Part shown: positions 8,971 through 16,405 of the stretch, piece after piece
How positions within the stretch are numbered: the stretch's first letter is position 1
Layout of the letters: each line of letters begins with the position of its first letter
Assembly (NCBI RefSeq): GCF_014635245.1
Contig: NZ_BMCP01000001.1
Coordinates: 1,116,001-1,180,000 of the forward strand
Direction of reading: 5' to 3'
Source of the DNA: Agaricicola taiwanensis
GTDB taxonomy: Bacteria > Pseudomonadota > Alphaproteobacteria > Rhizobiales > Methylopilaceae
DNA length: 64,000 bases
The notes under the pieces: generated by a model
Told to the model about the DNA's origin: nothing
Seen by the model: only the letters and a program-made list of their open reading frames with translations
The model's database searches: none
Translations under genes and position numbers: made by a program

Positions 8971-10026
8971 TTATTTGACCCCGAACACAGTCCGCCAGTG
9001 ATCGACCTGCTTGCGCTGTGATTCCGGCGTCAGAAGCTCAAGCCCGTCAACCACATTGGAGAGCTTGGCCGTTGAGGGTACGTGCGACATGGGCGGCGCA
9101 TCCTTGCGGGTAACGGGCAGGCCGCAATACTCCTGGAGATAGGTCTGCCCCTCCAGCGTCATCAGCCAGTTCATGAAGACCTTCGCGGCATTGGGATGTG
9201 GTGCGTTGCCCGCTACGAAGGCCGTGCTCGCCGACAATGTCGTGCCTGACTCAGGATAGACGAATCCGATCGGTGCTCCATCGGCAAGCAGGGGATTGAG
9301 CGGAGGGTCATTGATCTCGGCCACCGCGACATCTCCGCGGATGACAGCCTGGATGACCCCGCCCGATCCTTCGAAGAAGCGGACGTCGAGGTCCTTCATT
9401 TTCTGCGCGGTGTCGCCGAGCTTCAGCCGGTCCTCCCAGAAGGCGACGATCTGCTGGATCGACAATGACCGCCAGGGCGGGTTCATGCCGAGCTTGCCCT
9501 TCCATTTGGGATCGAACAGATCGGCCCATTCCTTGGGTTCCTCACCCGGTGGCACCAGGTTCTTGTTCCAGATGATTGCCTCGCGCGCGTTGAGCAGGGT
9601 GTAGAGCATGTCGTCGCGGTTGAGGGCGGGATCGAAGGCGGAAAATTCAGGCGGGGTCCATTTGGTGGCCCAGCCTTTCTTGATGCCTTCAAACACGCGC
9701 TCATCAGGGAAGGTGATGACCACGTCGACGAGGTGGCGCCCGGCGTTGAACTCCGTCGAGAAACGTTCGATCAGCGGGTTGCTGCCGAGACGGATCTGCT
9801 CCGTCTGGATTTCCGGATAGCGCTCACGGAACTTCTGCAGCAACGGCTCCACGCCATTGGGCTGGAGGTTGTTGTAGAAGACGACTTTGCCCTCTTTCTT
9901 CGCGGCAGCGACAATCTCATCCCACGATTGCGCCTGGACGGCGCCGGTATAAAGAAGGCAGCCGGCGCCCAGCACCAGCCCAAGACATCGTAGCGGCAGC
10001 CGCAGGCTGCGCAGTAGTTTTCGCAT
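8971..10026 (-). CDS. Periplasmic extracellular solute-binding protein of an ABC importer (Fe3+/thiamine-type family)
   Basis: A 351-residue protein with a Sec signal peptide (about residues 1-33, ending VQAQSW). The following text KKEGKVVFYNN, GRHLVDVVITFPDE, WNKNLVPPGEEPKEWADLFDPKWKGKL and the late STAFVAGNAPHPNAAK are hallmarks of type 2 periplasmic binding proteins in the FutA/AfuA/ThiB class. Such proteins capture iron, thiamine or phosphonate-like ligands. No permease or ATPase genes flank it, so it is an orphan binding protein and its partner must be elsewhere. The ribosome site GGAGATCAAAT precedes the ATG, and a palindrome (10040-10049) lies in its leader. Confidence 0.83.
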   Translation of the reverse strand: MRKLLRSLRLPLRCLGLVLGAGCLLYTGAVQAQSWDEIVAAAKKEGKVVFYNNLQPNGVEPLLQKFRERYPEIQTEQIRLGSNPLIERFSTEFNAGRHLVDVVITFPDERVFEGIKKGWATKWTPPEFSAFDPALNRDDMLYTLLNAREAIIWNKNLVPPGEEPKEWADLFDPKWKGKLGMNPPWRSLSIQQIVAFWEDRLKLGDTAQKMKDLDVRFFEGSGGVIQAVIRGDVAVAEINDPPLNPLLADGAPIGFVYPESGTTLSASTAFVAGNAPHPNAAKVFMNWLMTLEGQTYLQEYCGLPVTRKDAPPMSHVPSTAKLSNVVDGLELLTPESQRKQVDHWRTVFGVK

Positions 10027-10460
10027 ATTTGATCTCCATGAAACGTTTCCTGATCGGCGCTTCGCGCCCTTGCTTTTCTTGAAACCTGCGCGGCAGCGGG
10101 CTCATTCCCGCGGGGCCGCGTCGCCGCAGTTTTCCAGCGACGACGCCGATGATGGTGCGTCAAACAGAAGACTGTCAACAATTGAGCGGTGTGCGGCGCC
10201 TGTGATGAACCCGCTTCGTTTCGATGTGACGTTGATTTTTCGCGTCAGAATGCTAGATGGAACCCACACCAGACCGGGCCCCTCTGGCAGCTTGCGGAAA
10301 ACCGACGGCTGCGATGTCGGACTGGGCATTCAATTGAGCGGCTCGAAGTCTCGTCTGCCTTTCTCGCCTTATGTCTGGACTGCCTGGAGAAAACCGGGCA
10401 GCGGATTGTGAAAAAGCGTGATGGAGAGCGGTTCTCTCGTAACGTCCGGAAAGGCTCTTC
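10027..10460. other. Intergenic region between divergent binding-protein and terC-family genes
   Basis: A 434-base stretch without a convincing gene; open frames in it lack ribosome sites and family resemblance. It should hold promoters for both flanking genes. I looked for the yybP-ykoY manganese riboswitch that often precedes terC-family genes and did not find its conserved core. The only distinct element is the GAAACGTTTC palindrome at 10040-10049. Confidence 0.5.
10040..10049. promoter_or_regulatory. Palindrome GAAACGTTTC, possible LacI-type operator
   Basis: A perfect 10-base palindrome with a central CG, the symmetry typical of LacI-family operators. It lies 14 bases upstream of the ATG of the solute-binding protein gene, in its probable leader, where a bound repressor would block transcription. 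No LacI-family regulator is encoded nearby. The palindrome is seen; the operator role is inference. Confidence 0.35.
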
Positions 10461-11180
10461 ATGTTTGAATTTTTGACGCCAGAAGCTCTAACTGCGCTAG
10501 CCTCGGTCATCATGATCGATCTGGTTCTGGCCGGCGACAATGCCATCGTCATTGGTCTCGCCGCCGCCGGCCTACCCAAGGATCAGCGGAACAAGGCGAT
10601 TCTGGTCGGCATCATCGCCGCCACGGTGATGCGTATCGGCTTTGCCGCCATCACGACGCAGCTTCTTGCTATTGTTGGCCTGCTGTTCGCCGGTGGCATC
10701 CTGCTGCTTTGGGTCTGCTGGAAGATGTGGCGAGAGCTGCGCGCGGGCCACGAGCACGAGCAGCATCTCGCCGAGGAAGCCCTCGCCGATGCCGATCTCA
10801 ATGACGATGGCACGGTCGCGGGTTCCGCGCCGCGCAAGACCTTCGCCCAGGCGGCCTGGCAGATCATCGTTGCCGATCTCACCATGTCGCTCGACAACGT
10901 GCTGGCGGTCGCCGGCGCTGCCCGCGATCATCCGTGGGTCCTGGTCTTCGGTCTCGTCCTCTCCATCGCGCTCATGGGCATCGCCGCCTCCTTCATCGCC
11001 CGCCTGCTGCAGAAGCACCGCTGGATTGCCTACGTCGGTCTGCTCGTGATCCTCTACGTCTCGCTCGACATGATCTATCGCGGCGGCATGGAGTTGTGGG
11101 GTGTCTGGAACGGTTCGCCAGCAGAAGTGACGGTACCGGCGCCTGATGCCGCTCCGTCACCGGCTGCGCCCGCTCAGTAA
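10461..11180 (+). CDS. TerC family integral membrane protein (YjbE-type, putative metal transporter)
   Basis: A 239-residue polytopic membrane protein. The two TerC acidic motifs are present: DLVLAGDNAIVIG in the first helix and DLTMSLDNVLAVAGA in a later helix. They place paired Asp-Asn residues in the membrane and are thought to bind metal. About seven hydrophobic segments are predicted, with a charged cytoplasmic loop (EHEQHLAEEALADADLNDD) in the middle. Related proteins export manganese or calcium, or support exoprotein metalation. The C-terminus is a proline/alanine tail. It is transcribed alone and shares a terminator with the convergent glycan operon. Confidence 0.87.
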   Translation: MFEFLTPEALTALASVIMIDLVLAGDNAIVIGLAAAGLPKDQRNKAILVGIIAATVMRIGFAAITTQLLAIVGLLFAGGILLLWVCWKMWRELRAGHEHEQHLAEEALADADLNDDGTVAGSAPRKTFAQAAWQIIVADLTMSLDNVLAVAGAARDHPWVLVFGLVLSIALMGIAASFIARLLQKHRWIAYVGLLVILYVSLDMIYRGGMELWGVWNGSPAEVTVPAPDAAPSPAAPAQ

Positions 11181-11202
11181 GAGCCTCACGAACGGTCAAA
11201 TA

Positions 11203-11231
11203 AAAAAGGCGCCGCTCAGCGGCGCCTTTTT
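11203..11231. terminator. Strong bidirectional intrinsic terminator ending the 26-gene glycan operon
   Basis: A perfect 13-base inverted repeat (AAAAAGGCGCCGC / GCGGCGCCTTTTT) with a 3-base loop TCA. It reads as a GC-rich hairpin with a T-run in both directions. It lies 22 bases after the terC-family stop and 22 bases after the end of the last minus-strand glycosyltransferase, so it terminates both. Confidence 0.92.
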
Positions 11232-11253
11232 CGTTGAGTGGTGCGCGTACCGG

Positions 11254-12330
11254 CTAGAGTGATCCGTAAAGCGCCTCGAAGCGGGTAACGGTCTTCTCGA
11301 TCGAGAACTCCGTAACCACGCGGGCGCGTGCAGCCGCGCCGCGCCGGGCGAGCGTGTAGCCGTTGAGCCCGGCAACCTCATCGATCGCACGTGCAAGAGC
11401 GACAGGATCTGAGGGCGGAACGACGACGCCGCTGTCACCGACGATCATGCGAGCATCGCCGACATCCGTCGCAACAGGCACCAGACCGCAGCTCATCCCC
11501 TCCGCAAGCGCATTGGAAAAGCCCTCGCCGAATGCCGAACTCGACACGATGATATCGGCGGCCGGAAGGAGGGCGGGCACGTCCATGCGCCGCCCCAGCG
11601 CGAGGACATTCGGCGGCAGATCGAGATCCCGGGTTCCCGCGCCGATCAGAATACCGGTGACTTGAGGCAAGCTGTGCATGGCTGCAAGGAACGAGGCATG
11701 GTCCTTCATGGGATCGACCCGGGCGACATGAACCGCTAGTCGCACGGAGGGATCGATCCCGAGGTTTGCACGCACCTCTGACCGGCGCTGCAGGTTTGGG
11801 CAATAGCCGACTGTGTCGACGCCATTGGGGATGATCTCGAGACGCTTTGGTCTGTATCCCCGCTGCAGATGTGTCTGAGCGCCGACCCCAGAGTTTGCGA
11901 CGATGACATCGGCGCGTGGCGAAAGCCGAGCGCAAAGGCCGATGACAGCTGCGTTCCGCTCCATATCCATGTTCGAGCAGCGAATGCCCCATGAAAGTCG
12001 GCGCGAGCCGCGGCTGCCGGACAGCAAGTGAGCAAAGGTGGCGCCGAGGTCGCCGTGATACATCCAACCTTGGATGATCTCCGGTTTGACCGCCCGCACA
12101 AGCTTGACCAGCTTTGGCAGGGTGGAAAGCTTGCCGCCGATGCTCCGCAGGTCGAAGCAGGTCACAGGAACACCCGCTTCTTCGATGAGATCGGCAACCG
12201 GCCCGCGGCCTGTCAGACTGACGACATGCTGCCGATGGCCCTTCGCAGCCAGGCGAGAAGCGGCCTGGTGCAGCATGCCTTCAGCGCCGCCCACGCCCAA
12301 CCCGGAGATGACGTGCAGAACCGATGTCAT
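11254..12330 (-). CDS. Glycosyltransferase, GT4-like (GT-B fold)
   Basis: A 358-residue cytoplasmic transferase. It opens with LHVISGLGVGGAEGML, the glycine-rich N-terminal loop of GT4 enzymes. It has NSGVGAQTHLQRGY and IIPNGVD at the domain junction and an EX7E motif in FGEGFSNALAEGM for the nucleotide sugar. It is the last gene of the long minus-strand operon and overlaps the previous one by four bases. It adds one sugar to a lipid-linked or surface oligosaccharide; donor and acceptor cannot be read from sequence. Three consecutive GT4 genes (this and the next two) suggest sequential steps in building one repeat unit. Confidence 0.85.
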   Translation of the reverse strand: MTSVLHVISGLGVGGAEGMLHQAASRLAAKGHRQHVVSLTGRGPVADLIEEAGVPVTCFDLRSIGGKLSTLPKLVKLVRAVKPEIIQGWMYHGDLGATFAHLLSGSRGSRRLSWGIRCSNMDMERNAAVIGLCARLSPRADVIVANSGVGAQTHLQRGYRPKRLEIIPNGVDTVGYCPNLQRRSEVRANLGIDPSVRLAVHVARVDPMKDHASFLAAMHSLPQVTGILIGAGTRDLDLPPNVLALGRRMDVPALLPAADIIVSSSAFGEGFSNALAEGMSCGLVPVATDVGDARMIVGDSGVVVPPSDPVALARAIDEVAGLNGYTLARRGAAARARVVTEFSIEKTVTRFEALYGSL

Positions 12331-13421
12331 GGGCGCCGGTTCAGCGCATCGCTGAGAAGCGTCTCGAAACCGGCTGCCACCATGGAAGCGGTATAGCGTT
12401 CTGGAAGCAGTGAAGGTCGTGGCTTCTCCACAGGCGCACGCGTCGGCTGAAGCCGGCCTAGATAAGCAGTGAAGTCGTCATCATGGTCGGCGACTTGTAC
12501 CGCGTCGGGAATCTCCGCAGCCAGCTCGGCGAGACCGCTCTGGGGCGTGCCGATGACCGGAGTGCCAACGGCAAGGGCTTCCAGTGCCACATTCGGCAAG
12601 CCCTCCCAGAGCGACGTCATCACCAAGGCGTCGGCTCCGGCGAGGTGAGCGGCGACAGTGCTGGTAAAGCCAGGGAGCGTGACACGCTCCTGAAGCTGAG
12701 CGGCTTGAATCATTTCCGAAAGCTCGCTCCGAAGCGGGCCATCCCCAAGGATATCCAGCCGCGTGTCGGCGGGCAATTGCATCATCAGGTGGATCAGGCG
12801 GTCAAAACCCTTCTGCCGCGTCAGGCGCCCCGCCGCCACCAATTGAAGCCCGCTGCCTGCCTGGCGCTCGGGGTGCATGGCCCGACGTCGCAGCTCCTCC
12901 ACGGCCACAGGGTTCGGCAGCAGCGACAGCCGGGCACCAATTCTGGGCACGAGCCGTTCCAGCGCAGCTGCGATTTCGGCGGTTTGCGCGATAACGGCGT
13001 CCGCCCGCGGATAGAGCCAGCGGTAAAGCTGCTTGGCGGGCAGAAGGCGAGGCATGGCGGCGATGGTCGCCTCCGGCCTATTGGCCTCACGCACGATCAA
13101 CCGCGTGTTGCGCGGCAGAAGGGGTTTGGCGGCGAGCAGAGCGAGATTGACATAGGCCAGGGTTGAGACGATGGCCGCAGGCCGCGATGCGCGGATCTGT
13201 CCAAGCATCCAGGGCAGGGCGCTCCTGATCCGGCTGTGATGACCATAGGTGACGGGAAGATCGCGGGGCACGGCCGGGGACAGTGGCCCTTGGCCGCCAA
13301 CGACGAGCAATGAGGGTGTATATCGGGTGGGATCCAACGCACTCGACAGCGTCAGCATCACCCGCTGCGCCCCGCCACCGGCGAGATCCGGCAGAACGAA
13401 GATGACCTTGGCAGGCATCAC
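12327..13421 (-). CDS. Glycosyltransferase, GT4-like (GT-B fold)
   Basis: A 364-residue protein starting FVLPDLAGGGAQRVMLTL, the typical GT4 acceptor-domain loop. It has the donor-domain segment AAGRLTRQKGFDRLI and an EX7E motif in SLWEGLPNVALEAL. Members of this group often transfer N-acetylhexosamines in O-antigen or capsule repeat synthesis, but specificity is not predictable here. Both ends overlap neighbours by four bases, so it is translated from the operon message. Two ATG codons in a row open the gene; the first gives the 4-base overlap. Confidence 0.86.
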   Translation of the reverse strand: MMPAKVIFVLPDLAGGGAQRVMLTLSSALDPTRYTPSLLVVGGQGPLSPAVPRDLPVTYGHHSRIRSALPWMLGQIRASRPAAIVSTLAYVNLALLAAKPLLPRNTRLIVREANRPEATIAAMPRLLPAKQLYRWLYPRADAVIAQTAEIAAALERLVPRIGARLSLLPNPVAVEELRRRAMHPERQAGSGLQLVAAGRLTRQKGFDRLIHLMMQLPADTRLDILGDGPLRSELSEMIQAAQLQERVTLPGFTSTVAAHLAGADALVMTSLWEGLPNVALEALAVGTPVIGTPQSGLAELAAEIPDAVQVADHDDDFTAYLGRLQPTRAPVEKPRPSLLPERYTASMVAAGFETLLSDALNRRP

Positions 13422-14569
13422 GCGCCGCGCTTCTTTTGGGCAGCCTCGATCCAGACATCGGCCAGCGCCGCAGCCTGTCTGCGCGGATCACAGAGCGCCG
13501 CGATGCGCGGCCGTGCTGCTTGGCCGAGCTGTTTAACCTTGGCCCGATCGCTCGCAAGGGTCCGCAGGTGATCGGCCGCGATGCCCGCATCGAACTGTTC
13601 CATCAGGATGCCGGTCACGCCAGTCTCTACGAACGTCTGGTCCTGGCCGCAGGTGAGGACCGGTTTACCCTGCGCCATGGCCTCCAGTATGTCCCTGCCC
13701 CACGGATTCGCCTCACGCGTGGGCTTGATGAGAAGATCCGACGCCGCAAGAACCCGTTCCGGCTGGGGCACATGGCCGAGAAACAGAAAGCTGTTGGCAA
13801 CGCCTGCGTTTGCAGCTCGCGCGGGCAGCCCGTCAGGTCCGGAGCCGCAATCCCCGGCCATGATGAATCGCACGGGCGATGCCGTGCCGAGCTCGCGCGC
13901 GATGTCGACCAGACGATCGGTGCCTCGGCCAAGCGAGAAATTACTCAGCGAGGCGACATTCAGCTTTTCATCACGAGGGATCTCGGGGAGGGGGTCAGCA
14001 TCATCTCGCAATGGCGCCGGATTGAAGATTACCCGCCCGGCACCACGTCCGCCGAGGCGCCGGTAACTCGCTTCCTCATTCGGTGTAATGAAAACGCGCT
14101 GATCCACGGCCCGTGAGATCGCCCATTGCTGCGCGCGAGCGAAAAAACTGTCGGTCAAGTTGGTGCGCAGGTGCATGACGGCAGGAACGTCCGCCTGCCG
14201 CCGCAGCCAGAGGGCAAGTCCCGCAAACGCCTCGTGGTTGAAATGGACGACGTCGAAGCGCTCAGTTACGGCTTTCTGAAGTCGCCTGCGCGCAGTGCCC
14301 GACCGAACAAAATCTTTGCAATAGACCGCCATGACGAAGAGGTTGCGAGACAGGCGCGGCAGGGCGCTGACTTTGGGCAGGGAATGCTCGAGCCGCACCG
14401 GAACGTCGATTGACCTGTATCGGTCGAGGATGGGTCCTGGCCGGCGACACCAAACCTCCGGCGAGATGACGCTGCGATCGAGCGCTGCGATCGCCTCGTA
14501 GAGGCTTCGCGAAGAACCCCCATGCCCGCCCTCGATGTCGAGGCACAAGATGCGCAAGGGTTGCTTCAT
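13418..14569 (-). CDS. Glycosyltransferase, GT4-like (GT-B fold)
   Basis: About 383 residues from the ATG at 14569. The frame is open further upstream, but this start gives an ATGA overlap with the preceding gene and directly precedes LRILCLDIEGGHGGSSRSLYEA, the expected N-terminal beta strand and glycine loop. The donor domain shows SNFSLGRGTDRLVDIAREL and ANPWGRDILEAMAQGKPVLTCG. It is more divergent than its two downstream neighbours. Probably one of the sequential transferases of the glycan repeat; substrate unknown. Confidence 0.82.
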   Translation of the reverse strand: MKQPLRILCLDIEGGHGGSSRSLYEAIAALDRSVISPEVWCRRPGPILDRYRSIDVPVRLEHSLPKVSALPRLSRNLFVMAVYCKDFVRSGTARRRLQKAVTERFDVVHFNHEAFAGLALWLRRQADVPAVMHLRTNLTDSFFARAQQWAISRAVDQRVFITPNEEASYRRLGGRGAGRVIFNPAPLRDDADPLPEIPRDEKLNVASLSNFSLGRGTDRLVDIARELGTASPVRFIMAGDCGSGPDGLPARAANAGVANSFLFLGHVPQPERVLAASDLLIKPTREANPWGRDILEAMAQGKPVLTCGQDQTFVETGVTGILMEQFDAGIAADHLRTLASDRAKVKQLGQAARPRIAALCDPRRQAAALADVWIEAAQKKRGA

Positions 14570-15258
14570 CGGGATGCCGTGACAAGGCGCGCCGTGGCGT
14601 CCCAACCGCAATGAAAGATGGCGTCGAGCACCGACAAGCCGGCAAGGAAGGGATTGCCGCTTCGGTCGTAGGATTGCGGCTGAAAACTGCTGTATTGAAG
14701 CGTCAGGCCATATCTCTGAAAGGTCTCAGCTGATTGATAATTCGCGCCGCCTGAACCGGACAGGTAAACCCCTCCGGGAGCCAGGGAGTGAACGATCTCG
14801 GCAAGCCTTTCGTCGGAGGCGGCAGGCGGAAGAGCAAGCTCCGAACTGAAACGAAACTGCCTTGTCAGACCGAGCCGGAACGCGATGCGCTCGATCAGGA
14901 AGACATTGGCTTGAGCAAGAGTGGATGACGGTGTTTCCGCCAACCAGGTCTCGACCTCAGGCCAAGTTTCACGAAAAAACGTGGCTTTTCGGTAGCATTG
15001 GAGCAGGCGATCACGATGCGCTGTGTGCCAGTTGGCACGCGAGGGCACCACGGACGAGATGTTGTCACCCAGTGAGACCCGAACCGGGACCGTGAGCCAA
15101 GCCGGAGTGTCGGACTCCGCAATCTTCACCCGGTTGACATAGCTCCCCTTGGGATATTGGGCGTCGTCCAAGAAGACAAAGATGTCGGACCGCGCGATCT
15201 TCGCGAAGTAGCCAAGCCAAGGAAGATGATTGGGCTGATGGATGCCGACGATGGTCAC
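14566..15258 (-). CDS. WbqC-like family protein
   Basis: About 230 residues from a GTG at 15258, chosen because it gives a GTGA overlap with the upstream stop and starts directly at the conserved IVGIHQPNHLPWLGYFAKIARSD-like segment. That segment, with FLDDAQYPKGSYVNR and the later ISVGSG-type region (YLSGSGGANY), identifies the WbqC family found in O-antigen and other glycan loci. Its chemistry is not established; proposals include amino-acyl or sugar modification. It may belong with the neighbouring GNAT, deacetylase and amidotransferase genes as a sugar-tailoring group. Confidence 0.82.
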   Translation of the reverse strand: MTIVGIHQPNHLPWLGYFAKIARSDIFVFLDDAQYPKGSYVNRVKIAESDTPAWLTVPVRVSLGDNISSVVPSRANWHTAHRDRLLQCYRKATFFRETWPEVETWLAETPSSTLAQANVFLIERIAFRLGLTRQFRFSSELALPPAASDERLAEIVHSLAPGGVYLSGSGGANYQSAETFQRYGLTLQYSSFQPQSYDRSGNPFLAGLSVLDAIFHCGWDATARLVTASR

Positions 15259-15686
15259 GGCAAGCCTCGTCGATAAACGAGATAGCCGTTTTCCTCCCCG
15301 CACGGGACAAAGCCGCTTCGTTCATAAAGGCGGCGGGCCGGAACGCCGGCCAGTACCTTCAGTGTGATATGGTCATGTCCGGCGGCTCGCGCCGCCTCCA
15401 ACACCTGAGTTAGAAGCTCGCTTCCAATTCCACGCCCACGCCAGCCCCCATCCACCATGAAATGATGAAGATGTGCCCGCTTGGGCGCCTTCGATGAGAC
15501 GATCGCGTAGCCGATGAGGGATTTCTCCTGCCACACCGCCCGCGATAACTCCCATTTCTTTGGCAGGTCGACTTCAAAGTGTTCTCGGCGCCAATACTCG
15601 CCTGGAACATCCCGCGCGATTTTGACGAAGGCGTCAGGCGCGCTCTCGAAAGCTGTGCGAGTCAGAACCGCGATACTATGACTCAC
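15255..15686 (-). CDS. GNAT family N-acetyltransferase
   Basis: About 143 residues from a GTG at 15686. This start gives a 4-base GTGA overlap with the stop of the deacetylase gene, like other junctions of this operon; the open frame extends to 15704. The acetyl-CoA binding motif RGRGIGSELL is followed by the beta4-alpha4 elements and GVPARRLYERSGFVP near the C-terminus, both classical GNAT features. Being inside the sugar operon it may acylate a sugar amine, but generic GNAT proteins also act on proteins or small amines. The substrate is unknown. Confidence 0.8.
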   Translation of the reverse strand: MSHSIAVLTRTAFESAPDAFVKIARDVPGEYWRREHFEVDLPKKWELSRAVWQEKSLIGYAIVSSKAPKRAHLHHFMVDGGWRGRGIGSELLTQVLEAARAAGHDHITLKVLAGVPARRLYERSGFVPCGEENGYLVYRRGLP

Positions 15687-16405
15687 GTTGAGCGGCCGGA
15701 CCAAACGTCGTTGTTGATCGCCAGGTCACGGTCGAGGCGTTCGACATGCTCGTCCAGAACATCAGCTAGCCTTTGATGCGGCTCCTGCGGTTCTGAACCC
15801 ACCCACCAGACGGAATGCGTGAGAAGTTGCAGCGCCCGAGATTGCAGGACAGCCTCATGCTGCCATGGGTGACCATGGCGCCACGCGCCTCGGCTGTCGG
15901 AGGAGTAGCCCATGTCGCGGGTGAAGCGATCCATGTAGGTGTGGAGCCGTCCGGCGATACGTCGATCTCCGCCTAGCAAGCTTTTCGCCGGCCGATGGAA
16001 ACTGATCAGCGATACTGGAGCTTCGATGATATTCTCGAGCGCACGGCACTCCGCCTCCGCGCCGTGTTCCATCGCTTCGGCATCGGCATAGCAGCTGGCA
16101 TCCAGATGAAGACCTATCTCATGGCCAAGCTGCCGCATTGCTCTGAGGTCTTCTGTCGCTTGGCGCGACCAGGGATTGTACATCTCCGTCCGCAGCAGGA
16201 CGAAATAGGTTGCGCACCAGCCCTCGGCAGCTTCACGTTCCGCCATGCGCCGGGCGCGCGGGATGGACTGGTCGATATCATGACGTAGGATGAGGTGCCG
16301 CTCGGTCGGTACAGCATCCTGAAATCCCGTCACTCGGTAGCCGCGATCAGTGAGGCCGCGGATGGTCTCGGCATAACCGTCAAGCGTGAAGGCGGGATAG
16401 GTCAT
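15683..16405 (-). CDS. Polysaccharide deacetylase-like protein (NodB/CE4-like fold)
   Basis: A 240-residue protein with the metal-site segment HLILRHDIDQS, the second segment GHEIGLHLDAS (HxxxH spacing) and SFHRPAKS further on, in the order expected for a CE4-type barrel. There is no signal peptide, so it probably acts in the cytoplasm on a nucleotide- or lipid-linked sugar rather than on exported polymer. Proteins of this kind occur in operons for flagellar and capsular sugars beside asparagine-synthetase-like genes, exactly as here. It may remove an N- or O-acyl group. Four-base overlap with the next upstream gene. Confidence 0.75.
   Translation of the reverse strand: MTYPAFTLDGYAETIRGLTDRGYRVTGFQDAVPTERHLILRHDIDQSIPRARRMAEREAAEGWCATYFVLLRTEMYNPWSRQATEDLRAMRQLGHEIGLHLDASCYADAEAMEHGAEAECRALENIIEAPVSLISFHRPAKSLLGGDRRIAGRLHTYMDRFTRDMGYSSDSRGAWRHGHPWQHEAVLQSRALQLLTHSVWWVGSEPQEPHQRLADVLDEHVERLDRDLAINNDVWSGRST

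Noticed and set aside
10180-10455. yybP-ykoY manganese riboswitch before the terC-family gene
   Set aside because: The conserved core of that riboswitch is not visible in the leader.
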